64,000 nucleotides of DNA from the NCBI GenBank assembly GCA_965153355.1, contig OZ231128.1, forward strand, positions 23,002,001 through 23,066,000, given 5' to 3'. Of this stretch, positions 45,901 through 59,300 are shown piece after piece. Position numbers and translations under genes: made by a program. Origin of the DNA: Flaccisagitta enflata (Eukaryota > Chaetognatha > Sagittoidea > Aphragmophora). The notes under the pieces are model-generated. The model worked only from the letters and a program-made list of their open reading frames with translations, was not told where the DNA came from and searched no databases. Numbering within the stretch: position 1 is the first letter of the stretch; each line of letters opens with the position of its first letter.

Positions 45901-48900
45901 TTTTCTTTAGATTTCCTTTTTTTTCTCCGCTTTTTACTTGCTCAGCACCCTTTCTTTTATCTGCAAATCATTTTCTATGCAAAACTAAATACAATATCAC
46001 ATAACAATTATATTCTTTGATGGAAAAAATCTAAATTTGTCAAATTTAGAATATCGAAAAAAATGTTTTGACTCCTAATTTGGTCTTCGTTTGCACCTCG
46101 ACTTAAACACGACAGGAAGGGAATACGGTGTAAGGAAAATGGCTGGTTATGTGAACGTGGAGGAAAGGACAGGACTAAGTAGAGATGAAAATGAATAGTA
46201 CGAAATATTTTCAATTCCATGCAGTCATGCGCTTAGTCAACTGACGGTTCAAAAATGAAAATATACATGTACATACATAAATACATACATACATACATGT
46301 ACATGTACATCGCGCTTTACTTGTGAAGAGCATCAGTATCAACCTCCCCCCGCCGGCCACATACCATACAATTCCTTAGCTAAATTCCCACCCATCCGAA
46401 GTATCACATATCTTATCAGCCAACACCGGTGGTACGACCCTCTTTCTCATACAAGTCGCCCCGATCTTTTTCAAAATGACATCCCCCTCCCCCCATCCCA
46501 CCTCCTTTTCTCTGCACTCACCAGCATCCGTTGCTCGACTTGTTCTTGATGCTTGACGAGTCGAATTCGGTTGAAAAGTTCCTCCAGCAATCGGATTGTC
46601 TCCAATTTTCGAGACGCAATCAGAATTTTTCGCTCCTGTCAAAACAAATAATCATAACATTTCAGAGAAAGAAACAAATTTGCCGCGTCCGCGTCTGCGT
46701 TATTTCTTCAAGCGGAATGAAATTTGCCAACGGAAAGGAACGACGACCGACGAGAGTGGGCAAAGGGTGAAGTGGGGCAGTCGGGTGTGTCAATATGCAA
46801 AAGGTATTTTGTTGAGACCACCAATATCAGATAATACAAAATATTAGATTTTAAGATTTTTAGCATTTCAATTTTGTCAAATTTGATTTATCTTCCACTT
46901 TTTTTAAAACCCCTTCTCAATCGCTGATGTGTATATTGCCATGTAAATGATTTTGTATTAATTGTATTGATTATATTGATTAGTGTTATTAATTATGAAA
47001 TAAAAATGTCAAAAGCTTTAAAATTTTTTTTTATTTACATTTCTTTATATCAATTAGCTGAACAAAAATACTTCTGCTTATTGAAACACCCGAGTGGGGC
47101 ACGGATAAGGAGTGGGGCAGAGATAGAGTTCAGTGGGTTGTAGGGATGGAGTAGAGTAGGGATGGAGTGGAGTAGGGATGGAGTGGGGTAGGGATGGAAT
47201 TGGGCAGGGATGGAGTGGGGCAGGGATGGAGTGGGGCAGAGATAGAGTTCACTGCAGGGAAGTGGAATAAATCTCTGAAAGATCAGAGGCAGAGAATCCA
47301 AGTACAAGTTGGGGAAAAAGGGTCGGGGAAAAAGGGTCGCGGAGGGGAGTGGGGACGAGAGTGAAAAGGGGACGGTTACCGTAGCTAAGGAGCAGGAAAG
47401 AGAAAAACAGACGAAGTCACGTCGACAGTAGAGAATAGCAGCCCAAAGGCAGTAAGTGGTCAGCTGTACCCGTGCCCTGCTTTAGTAGTGTGTGATTTAA
47501 GTTGAGGGGGAGCAGGGCAGCGGCCCCAAAGGGGACCAAGTCCTGTAGAACACAGGGGGAATCTGTCCATCTATCCATCCGTCCGTTCGCTCGTCCCCCC
47601 ACCCCATCCTCAGGGCTTTGTCTCCTTTGGGGCCTATTCTGACCCATATTCTGCCAAATAGCCCAAATCCAAGCAATATGGCCCAAATCTAAGCAAAATG
47701 GCCCAAATCAAAGCATAGTGGCCCAAATCAAAGCAAAATGGCCCAAATCTGGTCAAAATCTAGGTATTGGAGGCCACAATATAGGCCTAAGGGGCCAAAG
47801 TAATGTATCTTGAGCCAGAATTGGGGGTTTCTGGCCAGATTTGGGCCACTTAGCTTGGATTTGGGCCACTTAGCTTGGATTTGGGCCATTATGCTTGGAT
47901 TTGGGCCATATTGCTTGGATTTGGGCTATTTGGCAGAATATGGGTCAGAATAGGCCCCAAAGGAGAAAAAACCCTGAGGATGGGGCGGGGGGACGGACAG
48001 ACGGACGGACGGATGTACGGACAGATTCCCCCTGTGTTCTAAAGGACTTTGTCCCCTTCGGGGCCGCTGCCAAAAAACAGACGAAGTCAGGATGACAGAA
48101 GAATAGTCACTCACTTGTAGGAGCGGATAGACAGACGGAAAGACAAATTCTCAATGGCAAACGCTGTACAGAACGATAACGACCGTCCTATCATAGACAA
48201 CGACAAAAAACACCCTAACCTCGGTGGCGATTTTGATGGCGATTTTCTGTTCGTGACGTTTCTTGCGGCGTTTCTCTTCACGTTCGCGTCTTTTGGCTTC
48301 CTTCTCGTTGATCTCCTGAAGATGAGCCTGTTCTTTGGACAGAATTTCTTCCTCGCGACGTCGGGCTTCATCCTCTTTACGTCTGCAAGCGGGGAGAGAG
48401 AGGAGTAGAGCAAAATTTGGTTTGATTGGTTCGTTTATTGATTGATAGATTGGTTTGTTTATTGATTAAGTGGTTAGTTGGTTCATTGATAGCTTGTTTA
48501 GTTGATTGGTAAGCTGGTTAATTGAATGGTAATTTGTTCATTGGTACGTAGATTAATGGTTGGTTGATCAATAGGTTCATTAATTAATTAATTGGTTGAT
48601 TGGTTTGATTAATTGGTTTGTTGATTCATTGGTTGATTGGTGAGTTTAATCATTGTTACGTTGCATTGGTTAGTTGGTTCACTGATTGATTTATCGGTTG
48701 CTTTATGTTGGTTGGTCGTTTGGACTGGTTGATCGGTTCTGATAGATTGCTTGGTTGGTTGATTAATGATTGGATTATTGTTAAGATTGTTTTTCTGGCA
48801 AAAACAAGGCCAAGTGAAGGCCAATAAGTAGGCTACTAAACTGCAGCGATCGTGAGAGAAAGGGAGGGAAAAAAAGATGGCGGAAAATTCTTAATCGCTC

Positions 48901-51900
48901 ATCGGATTGAACATATGACAGGAAACAATTAAAACATGATTTGATTATGATTTAAGACTGTCATACTTGGTCATATTGATCAACTAGTGTGTTTTTTTTT
49001 TTCGCTGAAAATCATTATATTTTGTAGAAAACTGATAAGCTGTCGGAATACTATCCTCTGAGCTCATGCCAAGGCCCATTCGCTAAACTACGCATAATCA
49101 CCGTGAAAAACTCATTATTCTGAATTCAAATCTATTTTCAAAAAATATTTTCGGTGATACTGACGATAGCTAGCAACGTTTATGTAAGCCTTGGTCTGAA
49201 TTAGAAAGACTGTAAATGTTACCATGGAATCTAAGCAAAGATCTGAGGCGAACGATTTTCGCGTTGATACAGATGTTGATTTTTTTAAGTGACATGTTAC
49301 GCGACTCTTCACCCCACTTTGTCGGTCAGACTCGGTCTAGTCTGTCCATCCATCCATCTGTCGGTGCGTGCGTAAGTCTGTCCTTTACTTTTTTGGGGTT
49401 TTGCGTTTTTTGGCCTTACTGCTCCTGCCCAAATAATCTGGTGACCTCAGTTACGGCCCCTGCTCGCCGTGTACCCTTCCTTGTTTACTGCTACATATGG
49501 CAGATATTCATTCTTGCCAAAATAGTTCTAACTGCCACAATGAAGCTTGGTGAAGCCAATGAGGTGTAACAGGTTGCTCGTGAATTAATTTCATACAGTA
49601 GATGTCGTCTAGACTTGGAAATACTTGGGAATTCATTAAAGAAAGACAAATAAACTTAAGAGATTGATATTTAAAATATGAACTAATAAAAGGATGGTTT
49701 GTTGACCAGGGGTGCTGGTTGCTATGGAAACACATTTTCATGTATTTACGCTAAAGTAATAATATTTTGAGAAATTTTTTGAGGGAACATTGTTTAAAAT
49801 GAAATTTGCTACAACTTTCCCACAGTATGTTCTGTAAGAATATCGCTCGTTTGGCGGTTGCTAGGGAGCATCACAGGGCTGTAACACATAGTTACGCTCC
49901 CTAGTAACAGCTGAACCAGCAATATTCTTACAGAACATATTGTGGGAAAATTGTAACAAATTTTATTTTGAACAATGTTTCCTCAAAAATTTCTCAAAAC
50001 ATTGATACTTTAGCGTGAATACATGGGAATGTGTTTCTATAACAACCAACACCCATGGGCAATAAAGCATTCTTTTATGAATCTATACTCTAAATATCAA
50101 TCTCTTTAATATATTTGTCTTCCTGTAATGAATTTCCCCGTATTTCCAAGTCTAGACGACATCTACTGTACACAGACCAACGTCCTCAGTCATTGAGAGA
50201 TGATCAACTTCAAACTAATGTGCTATGCGACTCTAAGTCCGTTGGTCCATCAGTCCATCCATCCATCCGTCCAACCGTAGGTCACAAAGTTGTCTATAAA
50301 ACGTTAGTAGGCATTTTAATGGTTTTGGGGTATCAATAAGAACCTGTTGGCTAATTCAGAGGTCCATTTCAAAATTTTAGTCTGTCTGCCAGTCCGTTTG
50401 TCCAACCTTTTGTGAAAATGCCGACGCACACGACTTAGGTCTTATGACTTTGTTTGCAGTAGATTAAGACGCTTGTAAATTTAATCTACTTATCTGTAAG
50501 AGAAGTTGAGATATCTCCCTTTAAAGGTGTCGCTAAACATATTTTTGAAATAGTATAAAAGTTTCAATTAAGTCTTGGTCTGTGTGTCTGTCTCTGACTG
50601 TTTCTGTCTGTCTCTGTTTTTCTCTGACTCTTTCTCTCTTTTTGATGAAGCATGTTATGTGCAGTTTTTGACTTATCAAAAGACGTTTCAAATTTGGCAC
50701 AAAACAAGACCATTACACTCATGTTTTGACTCTCTAGCAATCTGACTGGGGCCAGCGTGTCAGCCAGTGTCAAAATTAGTCACCTGGCAAGGTTTTTCTG
50801 TGCGCGCGCACATATTAACACATTTTGAAACTCAGGAAGGCCCAATTTTTTTTCGGAAAAAAAAGTGCCAGAAAACGATTGGCGGATTCCATTCATATTC
50901 AGTTACATGGAGGCCATGAAAATTATCCTAAGTGTCAATTATGGTTCTAATTATTAAAATACATGTAATTACGAGTCAATCCATGTGCGCAAACGGACTT
51001 TTGACCATTTTAGCCGTTTTCGATTGAGTACCCTCGCTTGATTAAGCATTTGTGAATGAACGTTTTTGATGAATGAATGAATGAATAAATGAATGAATGA
51101 ATGAATGAAAATGCATGTGGTAAGGCATGAAAGGTGATAGGAATTAAGAAATATGTCAGAATGAGCCGTTTTGCGCATTTCAAACGTTTGCGTGACCGAC
51201 CAACCGACCGACCAACCAACCAACCAACGGACATGACCTCTTATAGAAGTGCGAGGACGCACTTAAAAAACCGACCGGCGATGTATGAAATAACACGTAG
51301 GAGACGCCCGTAACGGACAAACTGACCTACCCCACCGCCTACTCAGTATCTTCATCCAGGGGTGTATATAGTACCACAACCTTAGATTATTCCCCCCCCC
51401 CCCCGCCTTTGATTTTCTTCCCCACGACGCGTCGCGTTACAAAATTAATGGTTTTCTTCACTAAAAAGCAACAAAACAGTGTGTTTAAGGTTTAAATAGT
51501 ATTAAATAGTGTTTTACTTTTCATGTTTAATGATTTGCTACTGCCAATAGTTATATTTTCTTTCTTTTTTTCTTTTTTTTCTCCTTCCTTTTCCTCCCCT
51601 TTCTCCAAACCCTTTGATTATTTCCCCCCCCCCCCCACGGAACAATATACAGGCCTGTCTTCATCAGAGTACATACAACCGCAGAGGCTCTCTCGGGGAC
51701 TCGAGGACTCCATTTTACACACCGTTGTTCCTTTTCCGCCTTTTCCTTTTGATCATTGATGAACTTTTCCATTTTGGCTTTTCGTCTCTGCAGTTTCTCG
51801 TCTGTCAAATGCTTGGTTTTGTCGAAATCGACTTTGATGTCTGCCATCCAACAGCGAGGCTCCATTCGAATCGTTTCGTCATCCTGTTGACAAAACGGGG

Positions 51901-54900
51901 GGGAGAGAATACATAATTGTCGATTAATGATCATAATTACACACGCACGTTGTATACAACGTGAAGATTACGAAAAAGGTATAGCACCCCCCCCTTGCAG
52001 CTCATGTCGCCATAGTCACATGGTCATGTGTGGTATCATTTAATAGGTTATCTCAATACAATTTACGCCACCGAGGCGAATTTTGAATTTCGCTTCCGTT
52101 CAAGAGATATTCACTCCAAAAAGTGGATTTTTTGGCTTTTTAAGGGGGTGTCCCCCGCCAATGTTCGGGGTAGAATTTCTCAAGAACGTGAGTGAAATTG
52201 AAAAATCGCCCCGGTGGCGTAAATTGTACTGTGACAAGCTACAGAATGATACCCCATATGACCCTGTTGGAGCTCTGTCCTAAGCTGTAGGTAGGGGCTA
52301 ACCGTTTTTTACGGTTTTTGCAATCTTCACGTTGTATTACGCGTGGAAGTGTAGGTAGCCACAAAAAAAGACCAACCTAGTTTTAGATAAAGGTTAAAAT
52401 CTCCGGCGAAATTGTTTTACTACGCAAGTTCCTCTTACTGAGAGTCTTAGCGTACCTTCTCAGTCGACTTTTCTTTCTCCTTTCCTCCTTTTTCCTGGTC
52501 ACCGAGATCTAATATGGATTTCCAGTCCTCGGCTTTTTCTTCTACGGCACCTTCTTTACCGTCATCGCCGTCGCCTTTCTCTCCTCCTGCTACTCCTCCT
52601 TCGCCTTTGTTTTCACTTTCGCCGTCTTTCTTCGCCTCATCCTCGTCTTTCGATGATTTTTTGTTGGGCAAGACTAAGTGAGGCTTTTCTCGGAAAACTA
52701 ACTTCATGCCGCGGAGAGCGTCCATCGCCTAAGGGTGAGAGGGAAAGGATAAAAGAATCGCTGAGGGAAAAGGAAAGCTGGGGGAGGGGGGGTAGATTTA
52801 GTTTTTTCTTCGCTCTAAGAGTAACTCTAAGCGTCATATAGTCCTCTAAGAGTTATATAGTCGAGGCTGTTAATATCTTCAAAACAGTCATGCAGCCTTT
52901 TTTTAGCATACAAAATATGAAATTAGGCAAAATGATAATCCGAAGTATGTTGTAAACAGAAAAAAAATTGTTTTAGGTTTCAAAACTTATATCGATACCA
53001 AACCGCGTCCAAGATAAAAATATAATTCTGAAAGTAACAACTTAGTTTTGCCTAATTGCCTGATAAATTTTTGCTAGATTGGCTTTCTAGAACCCAACAC
53101 GTTCATAGCTGATTGAACTAAGTACGTGATTGGGCAAACCGCAAATAATCTAGATATCAGTTTTGATAGTTTCCAGCGTGCATGCAAAATCTCTAACTTT
53201 GCTAAAAAGCAGGCAAATTTCAAAAACAGCCTCAACTAACAGTCCCGTTCCAAGTCATGGCTTGTTATTATTACGCTAGTATCTAACAATGTGACAAACA
53301 AATATCTTTCAATCATTGGTCACCTGTCAATGGGGAAAGTTTTTTGATTATGATTTTGATGAAGATGAAACCTCTCTCCCGAAAGCAGCCCCGTCCCAAA
53401 AGTCCCCCTTACCTTGACGAAAGAGATGTACTCGACGTACTGAATGTAGGCTTCAAAGGTGAGGTGAGCATCGAAAGTGGAGAATGTTTTAGCCTCTTTC
53501 ATGTTGTTCCGGCGATAAGGATCGAGAACGGGAATGTCCACGCAACGAATCTCACCAAACGTCTCAAAAACCTGTGGTGAGGAATATGGCAAACATTTGT
53601 AATAGAGTTGTGGTGCTTCGCGAACTTGAGACGAGTAATCACATGCAGTTTGGTTGAGGACCTACCGACCTAAACAGCAACGCCCACAAAAAATCAGATA
53701 ACCTTTCAAATGGAGTAGAGTTAAACCCCGCTAATACGGATCCAAAAGTAACGGAAGTCCGCCAAGCAAGAACTTAAAATTTGACTCTTTCATATTAATT
53801 TTTTTAAATTTCTTGATTGGCAAAAACAATAATTTACCTAGAGCAGATAAGATTTGTTGGACCCTTGACTTCCATTATTGTGGGGTTTAACTGTATTTGA
53901 TATTCAGTGAGAAGAAAAGTGGCGCGTATGCGAAGCAAATCTCCCTTGATACCTTTTGAAGAACGTGAGGCGATGGACGATTGGCATTGTTAAAACGCTG
54001 ATCGAAAAACCACTTGCATGGCAGCAATTCCAAATGGATCGTGTCAGGGCGCTCGCCTGTGACAAACGCAAATCAGGAAAGGAGCGAGAAGGGGGTCAGG
54101 CAATCAGTAACACGTTTTGTGTGGATAAGGCATTAAAAATGACATAAAACATTGTAATGCAGACCTCCCAGAATAACGCATTTTATTAATAAGTACACAA
54201 AGTTTTTATAAGAAGCATGGATGTCAGAATCCATTCAAAGGGGCAAAGACAATGAACTACAAGATGCAAATGAGATTAAGGGGAAAAGGTTCCACACAAA
54301 TATCTAATCCGGCCATACCGCAGTGTGCTTTTAAAAAAATTCTCAGTGGAAAGTCATATAACTGTGGGTTTTTCTGCATTTTTGAGCAGTATTGGGGTGT
54401 ATGAGCATGTAATTAGCAAAAAGGAAATCATTCCCCGAGCGCTTTTTGAGTATTCTTCAAAATAGAAAAAAATTAGACCTATCTTTGATGCAGATTCTAA
54501 TGAGTTGTATTGGCTGATTTTTCGATTCCATATTGTTATTCTATACAAAATTTCCTTTTATTTGATAGGTCACACTATATGGTTTTATAAAGAATTAAGG
54601 TTTTCATATTTTGAGCCACCGTTACTTTTTTGTAACGGTAACTCAAAAAATGAAAATTTTAATTCTTTACAAAAGTATAGAGTGCGACCTATCAAATGAA
54701 AGGGAATTTTGCATAGATTAACAATATGGAATCAAAAATTTAATCAACACATCCCAGAAGAATCTGTTTTGAAATTAGGTTTATTTTTTTCTGATTTTGA
54801 AGATTACTCAAAAAGCGCTCAGGGGATGATTTTGTTTTTGCTAGTTACATGCTCTTACACCCCAATACTGCCCAAAAACGCAGAAAAACCCACAGTTATA

Positions 54901-56003
54901 AGACTTTTCACTCAGAATTGTTTTAAAAGCACAGTGACCGGATAAAGGAGCATTTTTCTCGGCCCAATTCTTTTTTAAGTGCTTTTCTTTTTTAACCAAA
55001 GTGACCATTGCAAAGGGTTACTTTTTTGGGGTACGTTATTGTGGGATGTACGTGTCACTGATTGATAATTTGGAAAAAAGTCGAAGAGACGAAGTCCCTT
55101 CGGTCTTTTTGAGTCCTGCAGAGTTTTTTGGATTTCCCTTTTTCTCATGAAGCGTTTGGGGAAGTTGGTAAGCTATTGGGGCCATATGGTACTACGCATG
55201 AAATCAATAGCTAAGAAAGATCTAATTCTCCTCTTTCAGATGACGCCAAGCAGAATTCTGTGTGATCGATAGTTTTGAAGCTATGATTTTTTAAATCTTT
55301 TTTGTTTTTTTTCGCATTTTTTGCATTTTTCCCAAAAACGAGGAATCAAGTTGAGGTTTATTTGAACTTTGAAATGTCCCAGGTGATGATTGTGCGTCCT
55401 GGCAGCACAGTCTTGCTCTCATTTCAACTCAGTCCATCCATCAGTCTGCTGGTCTGTCTGCCCGTCTGAGTGGTAGGGGGTTGGATGCTTCTGTCCACCT
55501 GTCAGAAATGATTTGGAAAAAAGTTGAGATTTGAAGACTTTTTGTGTTCCGCGAAGGAAAATTGTTTTCCTTTTTTCTCATGGGGCGTTTGCGGAAGTTG
55601 ATAAATTTTGGGGGCCGAATGAAACTACGCATGAAATTAATAACTGAGAAAGAGCTAAATCTTCTCTTCCAGATGACGCCAAGCAGAATTCTGTGCGATT
55701 GATAGTTTTGGAGCAATGATTTTTTTAATCTTTTTTTATTTTTTGCATTTTTTGCATTTTTTCCAAAAATTAGGAATTAAGTTATTGAAGTCTATTTGAA
55801 CTTCAAATTGTCCCAGATGATAATTGTGCATGCTGGTAGCAAAGTTTTTCACTCTTTTAGTCGTGGAATCTATAAGAGGCTTTGTCCATCCGTTGGTCTG
55901 TTGGTCCATCAGTCTACCCATGGTGATCAAGTCAAAAGTGGAAAAACAAGCATTGTCACTCTCTCTTTCTCTCTGTCTCATTCTCTGTCCGTCTGTCGGT
56001 CTG

Positions 56004-56060
<57 letters not shown>

Positions 56061-56296
56061 TTCTCTCTTTCTCTCTTTCTCTCTTTCTCTCTTTCTTTTT
56101 TTTTCTCTCAGCATTTACGACTTTTTTCCTACGGCGATTAGCCGCCTTTATTGGTAGATTCGTGAGGTGAAGAGATTCGATGAGAAGTTAAGGATTCGGA
56201 GAAACAAGTGACGCGGGGTCACAATATCGTTGCGGACGGGTGGGCGGGGGCATGCAACCCCCAGCCTCACCCCAACCACTTCCCCAACCCCCCGCC

Positions 56297-56356
<60 letters not shown>

Positions 56357-59300
56357 ACCTACTACACCATCATATTTACGCTAACTATATTTTTTTTTGT
56401 CAAAATGATACATTTTTCTAGGTGGCGCCCCCCTACCCGCAGTGTTTTTCGATGAGGAATCGATTGGTGAGGTCAAAAATGCAAAAAAATGATGTTTAGA
56501 ACTCCCCCAGGCCCGGTAACGAGCATTTTTGGCATTTTTAGCGATTTTTGGTCAATTTTGGAATCCCTGAAGGTGCAATCACATCAAAACCTTCAAAAAT
56601 ACTCAATTATATTTTCTTTAGACAAATAAAGGACACCTGAGACATTTCTGGAGAGCCCTGCCCTTGTACAGAGGATTTGCTGCGTTGTGGGCCCCGTTTT
56701 GAGCATTTTTTAGCAAAAAATGAGAAAAAATCACAATATTCATGGCAGATTGATTTGACTGTCCATACACTGTTTTAAATAACTGTGACAGTGATAGAGA
56801 ACTATTCAAAGCCTATATCTTGTGTGCAATTGGGCAGGGTTATCAATTTATCATGAATTTGGGCAGGGGCAACTAAAAGATAACCCCATAGATGTCCAAA
56901 TAACCAAGAGTTAATCTGTTCAACCGCTTCATAGCCATAAAGTTATGTTTTTATTTATTAGTGGGCAATTTCTGCTTTTAAAAGTGCCCCTACCCAGATA
57001 CTCCAATAGCTCCTTTCACTACTGCCCCTGCCTAACAGCATTATAATGGGCCATTTACGGTGAAAGTGATTCTTCTTGCTGGAAAAGGTGTCTTTATCAT
57101 GTGTCATGGGGTAAACCCACTCAATTTTCTCAGGTTGTAAACTGCAAACCATCGCTTGACTTGACCTTCAGTTATAGAATAAAGACCAATGTAAACAAGG
57201 CCGTATACACTCCCCCCCAGTCGCGGACGGGTGGGCAGGAGCGGTATAGCAAAAAATACACTCATGTTTTGTTGGGCAGGGGCAACAATGCCGAAATCGC
57301 TCGCAAATCAAAAATGTGACGGACCAACCGACCAACCGACACGGCAAGTTCTAGAGTCGCGTGTCCGTGACTAAAAATTGATGCTTTGAGAAAATAATTA
57401 TTGTGAGCAGAGAAAATGTGACAGATCGTTTTTGGGCAGTGGTCACAAAGGGGTTGATGACCTATGTTTTCATATAGAGGAATTTTTTTCTTCTCCTTCT
57501 TCTTTGTAATCCCCCCCCCCCCACCTCCAGGTTATATCACAGCTTGAGATAAATCCCAGCTTGAGTCCTAAATCCCAGTCTTGAAGCCCAAATCCCAACC
57601 TCAAGGCTCAAATCCCATCTTAAGGCCAAAATCCCAACTTTGAAGCCCAAATCTTAGCTTCAAGGGTGGGATATGAGCGTCAAGGCCATGATATAGGCCT
57701 GGAAGTGGGGAGGGGGACAGAGAAAGAGATAATTTCTGCTGCCCTGCTCCAACCTTCAATTACCATCATTGACCTACCTAAGCAGGACACGGGAACCACT
57801 GTCCTCTAAACGCTATTGCGCCTTTTTTCTTTTTTTCTTGTTTTTGAGAAGAGGCCCAAAAGGGTAAGATGACCTACGCTTTCACCTATCAGAGATGCAG
57901 ATTTATGGTAGCAGGAATAGAAATGGGAAGCAATGAGGGAGGGAAAAGAAGAAAGGAAAAGAAGCAAAGAAGGAAAGAAAGACAACAGGAAATGAAAAAG
58001 AAAGAAAACAAGGCTAAGGGTGGGCATGTGCCATATTTGAGGTCACTAGACCATATAGGCAGGAGCAATGAGTTCAAAGAAAAAAGTAAAATGGGGACTG
58101 ACCGACCGACTGTCTGACCAACCAACCAACCAACGGACAGAGGGATGGACAAAGCGGGTTGTAGTTGCGTGCACGCAACTAAAAATAAAAGAAACAAGGT
58201 CGGATACACAGCTTCCCTAGTCGCGTGTGGGTGGGCAGGAGCACTGCTGGAGAAGGTCACCAGGGTTTCTGGGCAGGAGCCATATGCTCAAAAAGCTCAA
58301 AAACGCCAAAAAAGTAAAACAGGGACCGATCGACCAACTGACCAACATAGCGGGGTGTAGTCGCGTAGCACGCAACTAAAAATAGTACATTGAGAGGTGG
58401 GAAAATATAAAGAAAGAAAATGATAAAGTATGGGTTAGAGCTTTGGCAGCTATCTGGAGAATAAGGGCGTATACACGGCTACCAAAGTCGCGTGCGGGTG
58501 GGCAGGGGCAGTTATAAAAAAGGGTTTTCATCAATTGAAAAAACGCCCGTAAACACCGAAGAAAATTACATGGATGGATAGAGAGACTGACGGACCAACC
58601 AACATAGCGGGTCATAGTCGTGTAGCACACAACTAAAAATTCTGCTACGCGGCAGCCTGTGAAATCTGCACCTCTGTCACCTATATGCCGATTTTTTTAC
58701 TTCTTTTTTTCCTTCCCTTTCTTCATACCCCCTCCCCTCAAATCCCAGCTTAGAGGCCAATATCTCAGCCTCAAAATCCATGAGCCAACAAAGAGGCCTA
58801 GAACCAACCTCCAAGCTAGGGCCTTGCAGCTAGGATTTGGTCCTGGAGACAGGATTTTGGGACTTGAGACTTGAATTTAGGCATCAAGACTAGGATTAGA
58901 GGGGGAGGGACGGACATGGAGGAGGAAAAAATTCCCTATGTGTGAAAGTATGGGTCATTGACCCATTTGGGGCTGGTGCCCTGCTTCACATTTGGCGAAA
59001 CTTCTTATTCTTCTCTTCCTCCTTCTCCTATATCCCCCACCCATTCAAATCTCAAATTCTTGCCTTTTGGCCAAAATTCTAGCCTTGAGACCCAAATTCC
59101 AGCTTTAAGGCCTAAATATCAGTCTTAAGGCCCAAATCTCAACCTTGGGCCCCATATCTTAGCCTCGAGGCCCATATCTCAGCCTCAAGGCCCAAATTTC
59201 AGCTTCAAGGCCCAAATTTCCGTTACTCTTGGATACGTTATAGCAGGATTTAACTGTATGTGAATATAGCATATAATTAGTAATAATAGGTAATCATAGG

